Part shown: positions 35,039-43,318 of the stretch, piece after piece
Layout of the letters: every line of letters begins with the position of its first letter
Numbering within the stretch: position 1 is the first letter of the stretch
NCBI RefSeq assembly: GCF_000219605.1
Contig: NC_015740.1
Coordinates: 434,001-498,000 of the forward strand
Length of the DNA: 64,000 nt
DNA from: Stutzerimonas stutzeri
GTDB taxonomy: Bacteria > Pseudomonadota > Gammaproteobacteria > Pseudomonadales > Pseudomonadaceae
Direction: 5' to 3'
The notes under the pieces: generated by a model
Told to the model about the DNA's origin: nothing
The model's database searches: none
What the model saw: the letters and a program-made list of their open reading frames with translations, nothing else
Translations under genes and position numbers: made by a program

Positions 35039-35530
35039 CTAGCGGCCCTGCACGATATTGATCTGCTGGCCGTAGCCATATTGCGTGACGGTGCTGCGCA
35101 GGCCGTCGCCGACCTGTTCGATACGCGCGTCGTTGTAGGCGCCGTACTGGCTGATGCTGGCCTGGTTGTCGCTGCCGGTCTGGCGGATCTCGGCGTAATT
35201 GCCGTGGCCGACCTGTTCGATGACGGCCAGCAGGTCTTCCCCGTGCTGCAGGATAAAGGCTTCCTGGTCGCTGCCTTGTTGCAGCACCTGGGCGCTGAGC
35301 GCCTGACCGTTCTGCCGCAGTTCGGCCAGGTTGCCCTGACCCAGCTGCTGCAGATAGGCCTGCTGCGCACCTGCCGCCTGTGTCAGTCGGGACGGTGCGG
35401 CGCCGAGCGGGATGCCGCCCGGCGCGAGGTCGCCGTTGTCCATCAGGTCGGCAGCGAGCAGCGGGGAGCCGATCAGGCTGAGGATCAGGGCCAGCAGCAG
35501 TGCGGCGCGGGGCGGAGAGCAAAGGGTCAT
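35039..35530 (-). CDS. csgB: Curlin nucleator, CsgB-like
   Basis: The gene encodes 163 residues with a signal peptide (LLLALILSLIGSPLLAA), a linker, then about five curlin repeats such as LQQLGQGNLAELRQNGQALS and ISQYGAYNDARIEQVGDGLR. The end is GQQINIVQGR, a basic tail as in nucleator CsgB. It would anchor fibre growth at the cell surface. The ATG at 35530 has only a weak ribosome site. It is followed by csgA in the same direction. Confidence 0.82.
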   Translation of the reverse strand: MTLCSPPRAALLLALILSLIGSPLLAADLMDNGDLAPGGIPLGAAPSRLTQAAGAQQAYLQQLGQGNLAELRQNGQALSAQVLQQGSDQEAFILQHGEDLLAVIEQVGHGNYAEIRQTGSDNQASISQYGAYNDARIEQVGDGLRSTVTQYGYGQQINIVQGR

Positions 35531-35607
35531 TGGTAGATACCGGATGACAGTGGAGGCGATTCTTGAACGCCGCGCGCAACCTTGGATATCCATCGGATGA
35601 TGTAAAA

Positions 35608-35628
35608 GACCGCCTGAATAAGGCGGTC
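35608..35628 (-). terminator. Terminator between csgD and csgB
   Basis: GACCGCCT/AGGCGGTC form an 8-bp stem with a 5-base loop. On the minus strand it is followed by TTTTACATC. It lies about 100 bases after the csgD stop and 78 bases before csgB, so it should separate the regulator transcript from the curlin operon or attenuate it. A longer inverted repeat (35677-35686 with 35707-35716) lies just after csgD. Confidence 0.7.
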
Positions 35629-35725
35629 CATGGATTAATCCCGGCGGTGCCATGGGGGTCCAGTCAGCTCGAGCGCGCCCCGGCAGTGCCGCCTGCTCGG
35701 CGTGCGCTGCCGGGGCGGCCCGCGC

Positions 35726-36382
35726 TCAGACGCTGCAGGACTTGTCCCAGTCCAGGTGGCTGCGCAGCAGGTAGGCCGCCTCGGCGCGGTTGGAGGCGCC
35801 GATCTTGCGCAGCAGGTTGTGGATATGACTCTTGATCGTGTGCGGGCTGAGGCACAGCTGCTCGGCGATCTCGGCGTTGGACAGGCCCTTGCCGGCAAGG
35901 CTGAGGATTTCCCGCTCGCGCAGCGTCAGGCTGGTCTTGCTTTCCGCCAGCTGGCGCATGCGCCGCCACTGGCCCAGTAGTCGCTCGGTGAGCACCCGCG
36001 GCAGCCAATCGCCGCCCTTGAGCAAGACGCGAATGCCTTCGAGCAGGTGTTCGCGGGTGGCGTGGCTGTAGAACACCCCGCGGATGACCGGGTGTTTCTC
36101 CACCAGCTGTTCGGCCTGTTCCGGGACGATGTTCACCAGTGCCACCGGGGTGTGGTCGTCCAGTTGGTCGATCAGGCTGGAAATCTGTTCGGCCTCGCTG
36201 TGGCCGGCGTCCACCAGAAACAGGTCGGCATCATGCTGCGCCGGCGGTTCCAGGCCGGCGAGGGAGACTTCGACCTGGGCCTGCTCGCCGAGGAAGTGGC
36301 GGAAGAACAAGCCAAGCAGTTCGTTGCCGGTTAATAGCGTGACGGTTGGGGATGTGTTGCCCCGCGTAAGATCCGCGTCCAT
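35726..36382 (-). CDS. csgD: CsgD-like LuxR-family regulator of curli
   Basis: The gene encodes 218 residues. The N-terminal receiver-like domain (LLTGNELLGLFFRHFLGE, ADLFLVDAGHSEAE) lacks the usual acidic cluster. The C-terminal LuxR HTH is LTLREREILSLAGKGLSNAE-IAEQL with LSPHTIKSHIHNLLRKIGAS. This matches CsgD. It lies directly upstream of csgB on the same strand. It likely activates csgBA and perhaps other biofilm genes. Confidence 0.8.
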   Translation of the reverse strand: MDADLTRGNTSPTVTLLTGNELLGLFFRHFLGEQAQVEVSLAGLEPPAQHDADLFLVDAGHSEAEQISSLIDQLDDHTPVALVNIVPEQAEQLVEKHPVIRGVFYSHATREHLLEGIRVLLKGGDWLPRVLTERLLGQWRRMRQLAESKTSLTLREREILSLAGKGLSNAEIAEQLCLSPHTIKSHIHNLLRKIGASNRAEAAYLLRSHLDWDKSCSV

Positions 36383-36572
36383 GTTCGGTACCTAGTCAGT
36401 CGGGCGTAATCGTTTAAAAAGCTACTAAACGACCAGCACCTTGCAGCGAAGTTCAGCCCAGAGATGGCGAACGGGCACTATCCGGCCAGCAGGTGCGCAA
36501 CCTGGCCCAGAGACGGGCGAGCCGCCGGTAAGGCCGCGCGTTTTTGCACGGAACGGCTGCTAAGGTAGCTGC

Positions 36573-38285
36573 ATGAGCCAAACCTCTGCTGCCGTTTCAC
36601 CTCGCGAACTCAGCGCACGCGCTCTGGCGACCGGGTTGTTGCTGGGTGCGCTGCTGGCGCCGTCGAATGTCTACTCGGGCCTCAAGATCGGCTGGTCGTT
36701 CAATATGTCGATCATTGCGCTGCTGGTCGGCTTCGCCTTCTGGCAGGGAGTCGCCAGGGCATTCGGGCGCCCGCGCTGGTCGTTGCTGGAGAGCAACATC
36801 AACCAGACAACCGCCTCGTCCTGTGCCTCGATCATCTCCGGCGGGCTGGTGGCGCCGATTCCCGCCTACACGCTGCTCACCGGTCAGCAGCTGGACAGCC
36901 TGGCGCTGATGGCCTGGGTGTTCTCGGTGAGCTTTCTCGGCATCTGGGTGGCCTGGTATCTGCGCCCGGGGCTGATCGCCGGCTCCGGGCTGCGCTTTCC
37001 CGAAGGCATGGCGACGCTGGCCACCCTGCAGCAGATCTACAGCCAGGGTGCCGAAGCCGGGCGCCGGTTGTGGGTGCTCGGCAGTGCTGCGCTGCTCGCC
37101 GCCGGCACCAAACTGATCGATACCTTCTTCTGGAGCCTGCCGCGCTGGGCACCCTCGGCGCAGCTCGAGCGACTGACCTTCACCTTCGAGCCGTCGCTGC
37201 TGCTGGTGGGCTTCGGTGGCATCGTCGGCCTGCGCGTCGGCTTGTCGTTGCTGCTCGGCGCACTGCTGGCGTGGGGGGGGCTGGCGCCCTGGCTGCTCGC
37301 CGAGGGTCTGGTGCGCCTGCCAGCCGCTGCCACGGGGCCGCAGTTCGCCACGCTGATCGAGTGGCTGCTGTGGCCCGGGGGCAGCCTGATGGTCTGCGCC
37401 ACGCTGACCTCGCTGGGGCTGCGCCTGCTGCGTTCGCGCACGGCGACACGGCGCGGGTCACGCCGGTGGCGTCCACAGGGCTGGCCGGCAGCAGGCCTGG
37501 CGCTGGCGATCACGCTGGTGGTGGCGCTGCAGATCAGCCTGTTCGGCATCGCCCCGGCGCTGGCCTTGCTTTCGATCCCGCTGGCGCTGCTGCTGGCGAT
37601 GGTCGCCGCGCGAGTGGTCGGCGCTACCGGGATTCCACCGATTGGCGCAATCGGGCAGCTGTCGCAGCTTGGCTTCGGCGTGTTCGCACCCGGGCAGGTG
37701 CCGGTCAACCTGATGAGCGCCAACACCGCCGGCGGCGCGGCCGGGCAGTGCACCGACCTGCTCAATGATTTCAAGGTCGGGCACGCCATCGGTGCCACGC
37801 CGGCGCGCCAGGCGGTGGCGCAATGCGCCGGTATCCTGCTCGGCAGTGTGGTGGGTGTGCTGGCCTATCAGCTGCTGATCCCGGACCCGCAGGCGATGCT
37901 GATCACCCCCGAGTGGCCGGCGCCGGCGGTGGCGACCTGGAAAGCGGTGGCCGAAGCGCTGACCGGCGGGTTGGGTGCGCTGGCGGTCGATGTGCGCTGG
38001 GCGATGCTGGTCGGCGCGCTCTGCGGGGTCCTGCTGGGTGCGCTGGAAGGTCTGTTGCCGGGGGCGCAGTTGCGCTGGCTGCCAAGTTCGGCAGCGCTCG
38101 GCCTGGCGTTCATCATTCCCGCTTCGATCTCGCTGCTGATGACCTTCGGCGCCGTGCTCGCCTGGGCCTTCACCTCGCGCTGGCGCAGTCTCGGCGAGCG
38201 TTTCGTGATCGTCGCCGCCGCGGGGCTGGTGGCCGGCGAAAGCATGGCGGGCGTCGGTGCATCGCTCTGGCAATTGCTGCGCTGA
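36573..38285 (+). CDS. OPT-family oligopeptide transporter
   Basis: The gene encodes 570 residues with about 15 membrane segments. OPT signatures include APSNVYSGLKIGWSFNMSII, INQTTASSCASIISGGLVAP and GAAGQCTDLLNDFKVGHAIG. The family imports peptides or metal chelates by proton coupling; the substrate is unknown here. It is divergent from csgD, sharing a 190-base intergenic region. Confidence 0.88.
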   Translation: MSQTSAAVSPRELSARALATGLLLGALLAPSNVYSGLKIGWSFNMSIIALLVGFAFWQGVARAFGRPRWSLLESNINQTTASSCASIISGGLVAPIPAYTLLTGQQLDSLALMAWVFSVSFLGIWVAWYLRPGLIAGSGLRFPEGMATLATLQQIYSQGAEAGRRLWVLGSAALLAAGTKLIDTFFWSLPRWAPSAQLERLTFTFEPSLLLVGFGGIVGLRVGLSLLLGALLAWGGLAPWLLAEGLVRLPAAATGPQFATLIEWLLWPGGSLMVCATLTSLGLRLLRSRTATRRGSRRWRPQGWPAAGLALAITLVVALQISLFGIAPALALLSIPLALLLAMVAARVVGATGIPPIGAIGQLSQLGFGVFAPGQVPVNLMSANTAGGAAGQCTDLLNDFKVGHAIGATPARQAVAQCAGILLGSVVGVLAYQLLIPDPQAMLITPEWPAPAVATWKAVAEALTGGLGALAVDVRWAMLVGALCGVLLGALEGLLPGAQLRWLPSSAALGLAFIIPASISLLMTFGAVLAWAFTSRWRSLGERFVIVAAAGLVAGESMAGVGASLWQLLR

Positions 38286-38355
38286 TTTAGCGAAACGCCT
38301 GAATTAAAGCGCCGCGTGGTCGGTCGTACCCCTTGTACTCATCTGGGGGAGAGGC

Positions 38356-39426
38356 ATGACCAAGCCAACATCGCCGGACGACAACAAGCAGGTCGCCAAC
38401 CGCGCCATGGTGCAGGCGGCCGTCCTGGCCGCTGTGGTGCTGCTGTGCATCGTCGCCTGGCTGGCCTTCGACTTTCTCTTGCTGCTGTTCGCGTCCATCC
38501 TGTTCGGCGTGTTGATCCACGGCGTGAGCTGCTGGCTGAGCAGGCACAGCCCGTTGCCCTACAAGGCTTCGATGGCCGCATTCTTCGTGGTCCTGCTGCT
38601 GGGCCTGGGCGGCGGGGGCTGGCTGGTGGCGCCGAGCATCGCCGAGCAGGCCGACGCGCTGTCCGATTCGCTGCCGGAGGCGGTCGAGCGGCTGCGTGAG
38701 CGTGCCGAGCAACTGCCCTGGGCCAACGAGCTGCTGCAGCAGAGCGATCGGCTGGCGGATTCGTTGCCGGAGGGTTCCAGCACCTTCAGCGTGGTGACCA
38801 AGGTGATGGGCTCGGTGGCGGGCGCGCTGAGCAGTTTCGTCATCGCCTTCGCCATTGGCATCTGCCTGGCGATCGACCCGCGGATCTACCGCAGCGGGTT
38901 GCTCAAGCTGGTGCCGCAGGGCTATCGCCCGCGTGCCGCCGAGGTGCTCGACGAGAGTGGCGCGACGCTGCGCGCCTGGTTGCTGGCCAAGCTGCTGGAG
39001 ATGCTGCTGATCGGCGTGCTGACCACCCTCGGCCTCTGGCTGCTGGGCATCGAGCTCGCGCTGGTGCTCGGGCTGATCGCCGGATTGCTGTCGTTCATCC
39101 CCAACATCGGCCCCGTACTGGCCGTGATTCCCGCGCTGTTGCTGGCTTCGCTGGAGGGTGGGCGCACGGTGCTCTATGTCGCCGGGCTCTACCTGTTCGT
39201 CCAGGCGCTGGAGAGCTACGTCTTCACGCCGTTCATGCAGCAACGCATCGTTTCGATCCCTCCGGCGCTGACCATCGGCGTTCAGCTGCTGTTCGGCTTG
39301 CTCGCCGGCACCCTCGGTCTGCTGCTGGCCACACCGCTGGCGGCGCTCGGCATGGTGCTGGTGCGCATGCTGTACGTGGAGGATCTGCTCGGTGATCGCG
39401 AGCAGGTGACCGACGGTTCGTCGTAG
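38356..39426 (+). CDS. AI-2E family transporter (YdiK/PerM-like)
   Basis: The gene encodes 356 residues with about eight membrane segments in the family layout: two near the N-terminus (VLLCIVAWLAFDFLLLLFAS), a long cytoplasmic part (EQADALSDSLPEAVERLRER), then GLLSFIPNIGPVLAVIPALL and TLGLLLATPLAALGMVLVRM. The name reflects one member proposed to export AI-2; most members have other or unknown roles, some as Na+(Li+)/H+ antiporters. It is 70 bases after the OPT gene. Confidence 0.87.
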   Translation: MTKPTSPDDNKQVANRAMVQAAVLAAVVLLCIVAWLAFDFLLLLFASILFGVLIHGVSCWLSRHSPLPYKASMAAFFVVLLLGLGGGGWLVAPSIAEQADALSDSLPEAVERLRERAEQLPWANELLQQSDRLADSLPEGSSTFSVVTKVMGSVAGALSSFVIAFAIGICLAIDPRIYRSGLLKLVPQGYRPRAAEVLDESGATLRAWLLAKLLEMLLIGVLTTLGLWLLGIELALVLGLIAGLLSFIPNIGPVLAVIPALLLASLEGGRTVLYVAGLYLFVQALESYVFTPFMQQRIVSIPPALTIGVQLLFGLLAGTLGLLLATPLAALGMVLVRMLYVEDLLGDREQVTDGSS

Positions 39427-39548
39427 CGGCCGCTCTGTGCCGCCGCCTGGCGGGCACGTCATGTTTTGTAAAGGCTGGCGAGGAAACCCCTGGCCAGCCC
39501 TGCTGCCGGAACCTGTGTACCCCCTGAAAAAATGGCAGGAGACGCATC

Positions 39549-39938
39549 ATGAACATGCACAAGATCGCGGCATTCACCCTGGCGGGTCTGCTTTCTGGCG
39601 CGGCGTTCGCGGCGGACAACACCGGCACCGGCACTCACGACTCCATGGATCACGGGACCCATGAGCAGGGCACCATGGGTGGCACTGGCACTGGCACTGG
39701 CACTGGCACTGGCACTGGCACTGGCACCGGTACCGGTACCGGCACCGGCGGCATGGACAGCGGAACCGGTACGGGCACAGGCACAGGCACGACCGATATG
39801 CCGGGTTCGGCAGATCGTCCGGCCACCACTACCGGCAGTGACCAGGGCACCGGTGCCGATACCGGCGCGGATGGCGCCACCGGTGCGCCGGGTACCACTG
39901 GTACCGGCGGCGAGGGCGGCGAGCGCGGCGCTTACTGA
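39549..39938 (+). CDS. Secreted Gly-Thr-repeat protein, hypothetical
   Basis: The gene encodes 129 residues with a signal peptide ([17 protein letters not shown]). The mature protein is almost wholly low-complexity, with long Gly-Thr dipeptide runs, few hydrophobics and an acidic C-terminus. The first run is encoded by a perfect hexanucleotide repeat, described separately. No known domain. Likely an exported, disordered protein; function unknown. Confidence 0.7.
   Translation: MNMHKIAAFTLAGLLSGAAFAADNTGTGTHDSMDHGTHEQGTMGGTGTGTGTGTGTGTGTGTGTGTGGMDSGTGTGTGTGTTDMPGSADRPATTTGSDQGTGADTGADGATGAPGTTGTGGEGGERGAY
39681..39728 (+). repeat. GGCACT hexanucleotide tandem repeat
   Basis: Seven perfect GGCACT copies (39681-39722) are followed by one GGCACC copy, then degenerate GGTACC/GGCACC units to about 39750. 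The unit encodes Gly-Thr. Because it is a multiple of three, slippage would change protein length without shifting the frame. Confidence 0.92.
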
Positions 39939-40088
39939 TTCCGCGAACAGCACGACGGCCCGGCAAGCCTCTGGCTTCCGGGCCGTTTCGCGTCCTGCCG
40001 GTGACCGCTCGGCCGAAGACCGTGGCGCCGGCGAAACCTTGGCGGCGCGGATGTGCCGAAAGCGCAAGAGACGATCGGAGGTGCGACG

Positions 40089-40385
40089 ATGAATTTTGTG
40101 CGCTACGGCATCCTGCTGCTTTCGCTGGCGTTCGCCTCGGGCGTGATGGCAGAAGGCACCGGCCCCACCCAGCCCGACAAGGCGCGCCAGCACCCGCTGG
40201 ACAACAGCGAGCCCCGTGACGAACCGGCCGAGCAGCCGAGGCAGCAACAGCAGCTCGATCAGCCGCCGACGCTGCAACCGCGCCAGTCACCGATCGAAAC
40301 CGATGTTCCGCCTCAGCTCGATCCGGTGGACGAGCAGCCCGGTAGCGATGTGGACGCGGCCGGCCCGCGCGTGCTGCGCAGCTAG
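40089..40385 (+). CDS. Secreted Gln/Pro-rich protein, hypothetical
   Basis: The gene encodes 98 residues with a signal peptide (LLLSLAFASGVMAEG) and a short disordered mature part rich in Gln, Pro, Asp and Glu. GGAGG lies 7 bases before the ATG at 40089. No domain is recognised. It lies 150 bases downstream of the Gly-Thr protein gene, on the same strand. Confidence 0.65.
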   Translation: MNFVRYGILLLSLAFASGVMAEGTGPTQPDKARQHPLDNSEPRDEPAEQPRQQQQLDQPPTLQPRQSPIETDVPPQLDPVDEQPGSDVDAAGPRVLRS

Positions 40386-40423
40386 CGCGCCGCTGCGTGC
40401 CTGGCGAAGGCTGCGGGAATGAA

Positions 40424-40447
40424 AAAGGGAGGCCGAAGCCTCCCTTT
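40424..40447. terminator. Bidirectional terminator at the serA 3' end
   Basis: AAAGGGAGGC/GCCTCCCTTT form a 10-bp stem with a CGAA loop, with AAAAA before and TTTC after. It works best for serA on the minus strand, where TTTTTC follows. It also faces the small secreted-protein gene. Confidence 0.88.
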
Positions 40448-40467
40448 CACTCGACCGCTTCGCAGCG

Positions 40468-41697
40468 TCAGAACAGCACGCGGCTGCGGATGGTGCCGTT
40501 GACGTGCTGCAGCTTTTCCAGTGCCAGGTCGGAGTATTCCTTGTCCACGTCGATGACGACGTAACCGACCTTCTCGTTGGTCTGCAGGAACTGGCCGCAG
40601 ATATTGATGCCGTTGTCGGCGAAGACCTTGTTGATCTCGCTCATCACGCCCGGAATGTTCTGGTGGATGTGCAGCAGGCGATGCTTGCCCGGGTGCGACG
40701 GCAGGGCGACTTCCGGGAAGTTGACCGAAGACACCGAGGTGCCGTTGTCGCTGTACTTGACCAGCTTCTCGGCGACTTCCAGGCCGATGTTGGCCTGCGC
40801 TTCGGCGGTGGAACCACCGATGTGCGGGGTCAGGATCACGCGATCCAGGCCACGCAGCGGGCTTTCGAATTCCTCGTCGTTGGACTTCGGCTCGACCGGG
40901 AACACGTCGATGGCGGCGCCGATCAGGTGCTCGTCCTTGATCGCGGCGGCCAGGTGATCCAGCTCGACCACGGTGCCGCGGGCAGCGTTGATCAGGATGG
41001 CGCCTTTCTTCATGGCGCGGATTTCCTTCTCGCCGATCATCCACTGGGTGGACGGCAGCTCCGGAACGTGCAGCGAGACGATGTCGCACATGCCCAGCAG
41101 CTCGTACAGCGAGCCGATCTGGGTGGCATTGCCCAGTGGCAGCTTGGTCACCACGTCATAGAAGAAGACCTGCATGCCAAGCGCTTCGGCCAGTACCGAC
41201 AGCTGCGTGCCGATGGAGCCGTAGCCGATGATGCCGAGCTTCTTGCCGCGGATCTCGAAGGAGTTGGCTGCCGACTTGATCCAGCCGCCGCGATGGCAGG
41301 AAGCGTTCTTCTCGGGGATGCCGCGCAGGAGCAGGATGGCTTCGGCCAGCACCAGTTCGGCCACGGAACGGGTGTTGGAATAGGGCGCGTTGAACACCGC
41401 GATGCCGCGCTCGCGGGCGGCATTGAGGTCGACCTGGTTGGTGCCGATGCAGAAGCAGCCGACGGCGATCAGCTTCTTGGCGCAGTCGAAGACTTCCTCG
41501 GTGAGCTGGGTACGCGAGCGGATGCCGATGAAATGGGCGTCGGCGATCTTTTCCTTCAGCTCATCGCCGGACAGCGCGGTCTTGAGGTACTCGATGTTGG
41601 TGTAGCCGGCCGCCTTCAGGGTATCGACAGCGTTCTGGTGCACGCCTTCGAGAAGAAGGAACTTGATCTTGCTCTTGTCGAGAGAGGTCTGGCTCAT
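40468..41697 (-). CDS. serA: D-3-phosphoglycerate dehydrogenase
   Basis: The gene encodes 409 residues, the same length as P. aeruginosa SerA. It catalyses the first step of serine synthesis. Features: N-terminal substrate domain, NAD motif GIIGYGSIGTQL, catalytic motifs NAARGTVVELDH, RVILTPHIGGSTAEAQ, and a C-terminal ACT domain from about residue 335 that gives serine feedback. In P. stutzeri SerA also reduces 2-oxoglutarate to D-2-hydroxyglutarate, and the divergent neighbour removes that product. ATG 41697 gives the family length; ATG 41703 is better spaced from AAGG. Confidence 0.96.
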   Translation of the reverse strand: MSQTSLDKSKIKFLLLEGVHQNAVDTLKAAGYTNIEYLKTALSGDELKEKIADAHFIGIRSRTQLTEEVFDCAKKLIAVGCFCIGTNQVDLNAARERGIAVFNAPYSNTRSVAELVLAEAILLLRGIPEKNASCHRGGWIKSAANSFEIRGKKLGIIGYGSIGTQLSVLAEALGMQVFFYDVVTKLPLGNATQIGSLYELLGMCDIVSLHVPELPSTQWMIGEKEIRAMKKGAILINAARGTVVELDHLAAAIKDEHLIGAAIDVFPVEPKSNDEEFESPLRGLDRVILTPHIGGSTAEAQANIGLEVAEKLVKYSDNGTSVSSVNFPEVALPSHPGKHRLLHIHQNIPGVMSEINKVFADNGINICGQFLQTNEKVGYVVIDVDKEYSDLALEKLQHVNGTIRSRVLF

Positions 41698-41806
41698 CTG
41701 CATTAAAACCTTAAGGCCGAAGGATAGGACTGAAGTGTCCAGCGAAGGCTGGCCGACCCGGCAATGCCGGTGCCGGGAGTCTGCCGAGGCACGTTTCAAA
41801 GGGGTG

Positions 41807-41822
41807 CGTATGCTAGCATACG
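41807..41822. promoter_or_regulatory. Perfect 16-bp palindrome between serA and the D2HGDH gene
   Basis: CGTATGCTAGCATACG reads the same on both strands. Outer arms GGGG (41801-41804) and CCCC (41825-41828), and further TTTC/GAAA, extend it as an imperfect palindrome of over 30 bases. It sits centrally in the roughly 200-base divergent intergenic region, so it is a candidate operator for a dimeric regulator of one or both genes. Confidence 0.6.
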
Positions 41823-41896
41823 AGCCCCTCGAAACACCCCCACCCCTGTGCTGAAGCGTGCTCAGGGTGACCATGAATCGTATGAGAGTTCCCGTG

Positions 41897-43291
41897 ATGA
41901 CCGACCCCGCCCTGATCGATGAGCTGAAAACCCTGGTCGAGCCCGGCAAAGTGCTGACCGACGCCGATTCGCTAAACGCCTACGGCAAGGACTGGACCAA
42001 GCATTTCGCTCCCGCGCCGTCGGCCATCGTCTTCCCCAAGAGCATCGAGCAGGTGCAGGCCATCGTGCGCTGGGCCAACGCCCACAAGGTCGCGCTGGTG
42101 CCGTCGGGCGGTCGCACCGGACTCTCGGCCGCCGCCGTAGCGGCCAATGGCGAGGTGGTGGTGTCTTTCGACTACATGAACCAGATTATCGAATTCAACG
42201 AGATGGATCGCACCGCCGTCTGCCAGCCCGGCGTGGTCACCGCGCAGCTGCAGCAGTTCGCCGAGGACAAGGGCCTGTACTACCCGGTGGACTTCGCCTC
42301 CGCCGGCTCCAGCCAGATCGGCGGCAACATCGGCACCAATGCCGGTGGCATCAAGGTGATCCGCTACGGCATGACCCGCAACTGGGTCGCCGGCATGAAG
42401 GTGGTAACCGGCAAGGGCGACCTGCTGGAGCTGAACAAGGACCTGATCAAGAACGCCACCGGCTACGACCTGCGCCAGCTGTTCATCGGCGCCGAGGGCA
42501 CGCTGGGCTTCGTTGTCGAGGCCACCATGCGCCTGGAGCGTCAGCCGACCAACCTCACCGCGCTGGTGCTGGGCACCCCCGATTTCGATTCGATCATGCC
42601 GGTGCTGCACGCCTTCCAGGACAAGCTGGACCTGACCGCCTTCGAATTCTTCTCCGACAAGGCGCTGGCCAAGGTGCTCGGCCGCGGTGACGTGCCGGCG
42701 CCGTTCGAGACCGACTGCCCGTTCTACGCGCTGCTGGAATTCGAGGCCACCACCGAGGAGCGTGCCGAGCAGGCGCTGGCGACCTTCGAACATTGCGTCG
42801 AGCAGGGCTGGGTGCTCGACGGCGTGATGAGCCAGAGCGAGCAGCAGCTGCAGAACCTGTGGAAGCTGCGCGAGTACATCTCCGAGACCATCAGTCATTG
42901 GACACCGTACAAGAACGACATCTCGGTCACCGTCGGCAAGGTGCCGGCCTTCCTCAAGGAAATCGATGCGATCGTTGGCGAACACTACCCGGATTTCGAG
43001 ATCGTCTGGTTCGGCCATATCGGCGACGGCAACCTGCACCTGAACATCCTCAAGCCCGACGCCATGGACAAGGACGAGTTCTTCGGCAAGTGCGCGACGG
43101 TGAACAAATGGGTGTTCGAGACCGTGCAAAAGTACAACGGCTCGATCTCTGCCGAACACGGCGTCGGCATGACCAAACGTGACTACCTCGAGTACAGCCG
43201 CTCGCCGGCGGAAATCGAATACATGAAAGCGGTCAAGGCGGTGTTCGATCCGAACGGCATCATGAACCCCGGCAAGATCTTCGCGGCCTGA
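41897..43291 (+). CDS. D-2-hydroxyglutarate dehydrogenase (FAD, GlcD family)
   Basis: The gene encodes 464 residues from the ATG at 41897 (MTDPALIDELKTLV), the start that best fits the family; the frame also opens upstream. The FAD-binding part has VPSGGRTGLSAAAVA and SAGSSQIGGNIGTNAGGIKV. The C-terminal part has FGHIGDGNLHLNI and AEHGVGMTKRDYL, metal and active-site motifs of the family. In P. stutzeri this enzyme oxidises D-2-hydroxyglutarate made by SerA and passes electrons to ETF. The two genes are divergent, which fits joint control. Confidence 0.9.
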   Translation: MTDPALIDELKTLVEPGKVLTDADSLNAYGKDWTKHFAPAPSAIVFPKSIEQVQAIVRWANAHKVALVPSGGRTGLSAAAVAANGEVVVSFDYMNQIIEFNEMDRTAVCQPGVVTAQLQQFAEDKGLYYPVDFASAGSSQIGGNIGTNAGGIKVIRYGMTRNWVAGMKVVTGKGDLLELNKDLIKNATGYDLRQLFIGAEGTLGFVVEATMRLERQPTNLTALVLGTPDFDSIMPVLHAFQDKLDLTAFEFFSDKALAKVLGRGDVPAPFETDCPFYALLEFEATTEERAEQALATFEHCVEQGWVLDGVMSQSEQQLQNLWKLREYISETISHWTPYKNDISVTVGKVPAFLKEIDAIVGEHYPDFEIVWFGHIGDGNLHLNILKPDAMDKDEFFGKCATVNKWVFETVQKYNGSISAEHGVGMTKRDYLEYSRSPAEIEYMKAVKAVFDPNGIMNPGKIFAA

Positions 43292-43318
43292 GTCGCCCAC
43301 CGACCCAAGGAGTCATCG

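Noticed and set aside
39681..39750. Hexanucleotide repeat as an on/off phase-variation switch
   Set aside because: The unit is a multiple of three, so slippage cannot shift the frame; only length change is possible.
39681..39760. CRISPR array
   Set aside because: The repeat has no spacers and units of six bases; no cas genes are in the window.
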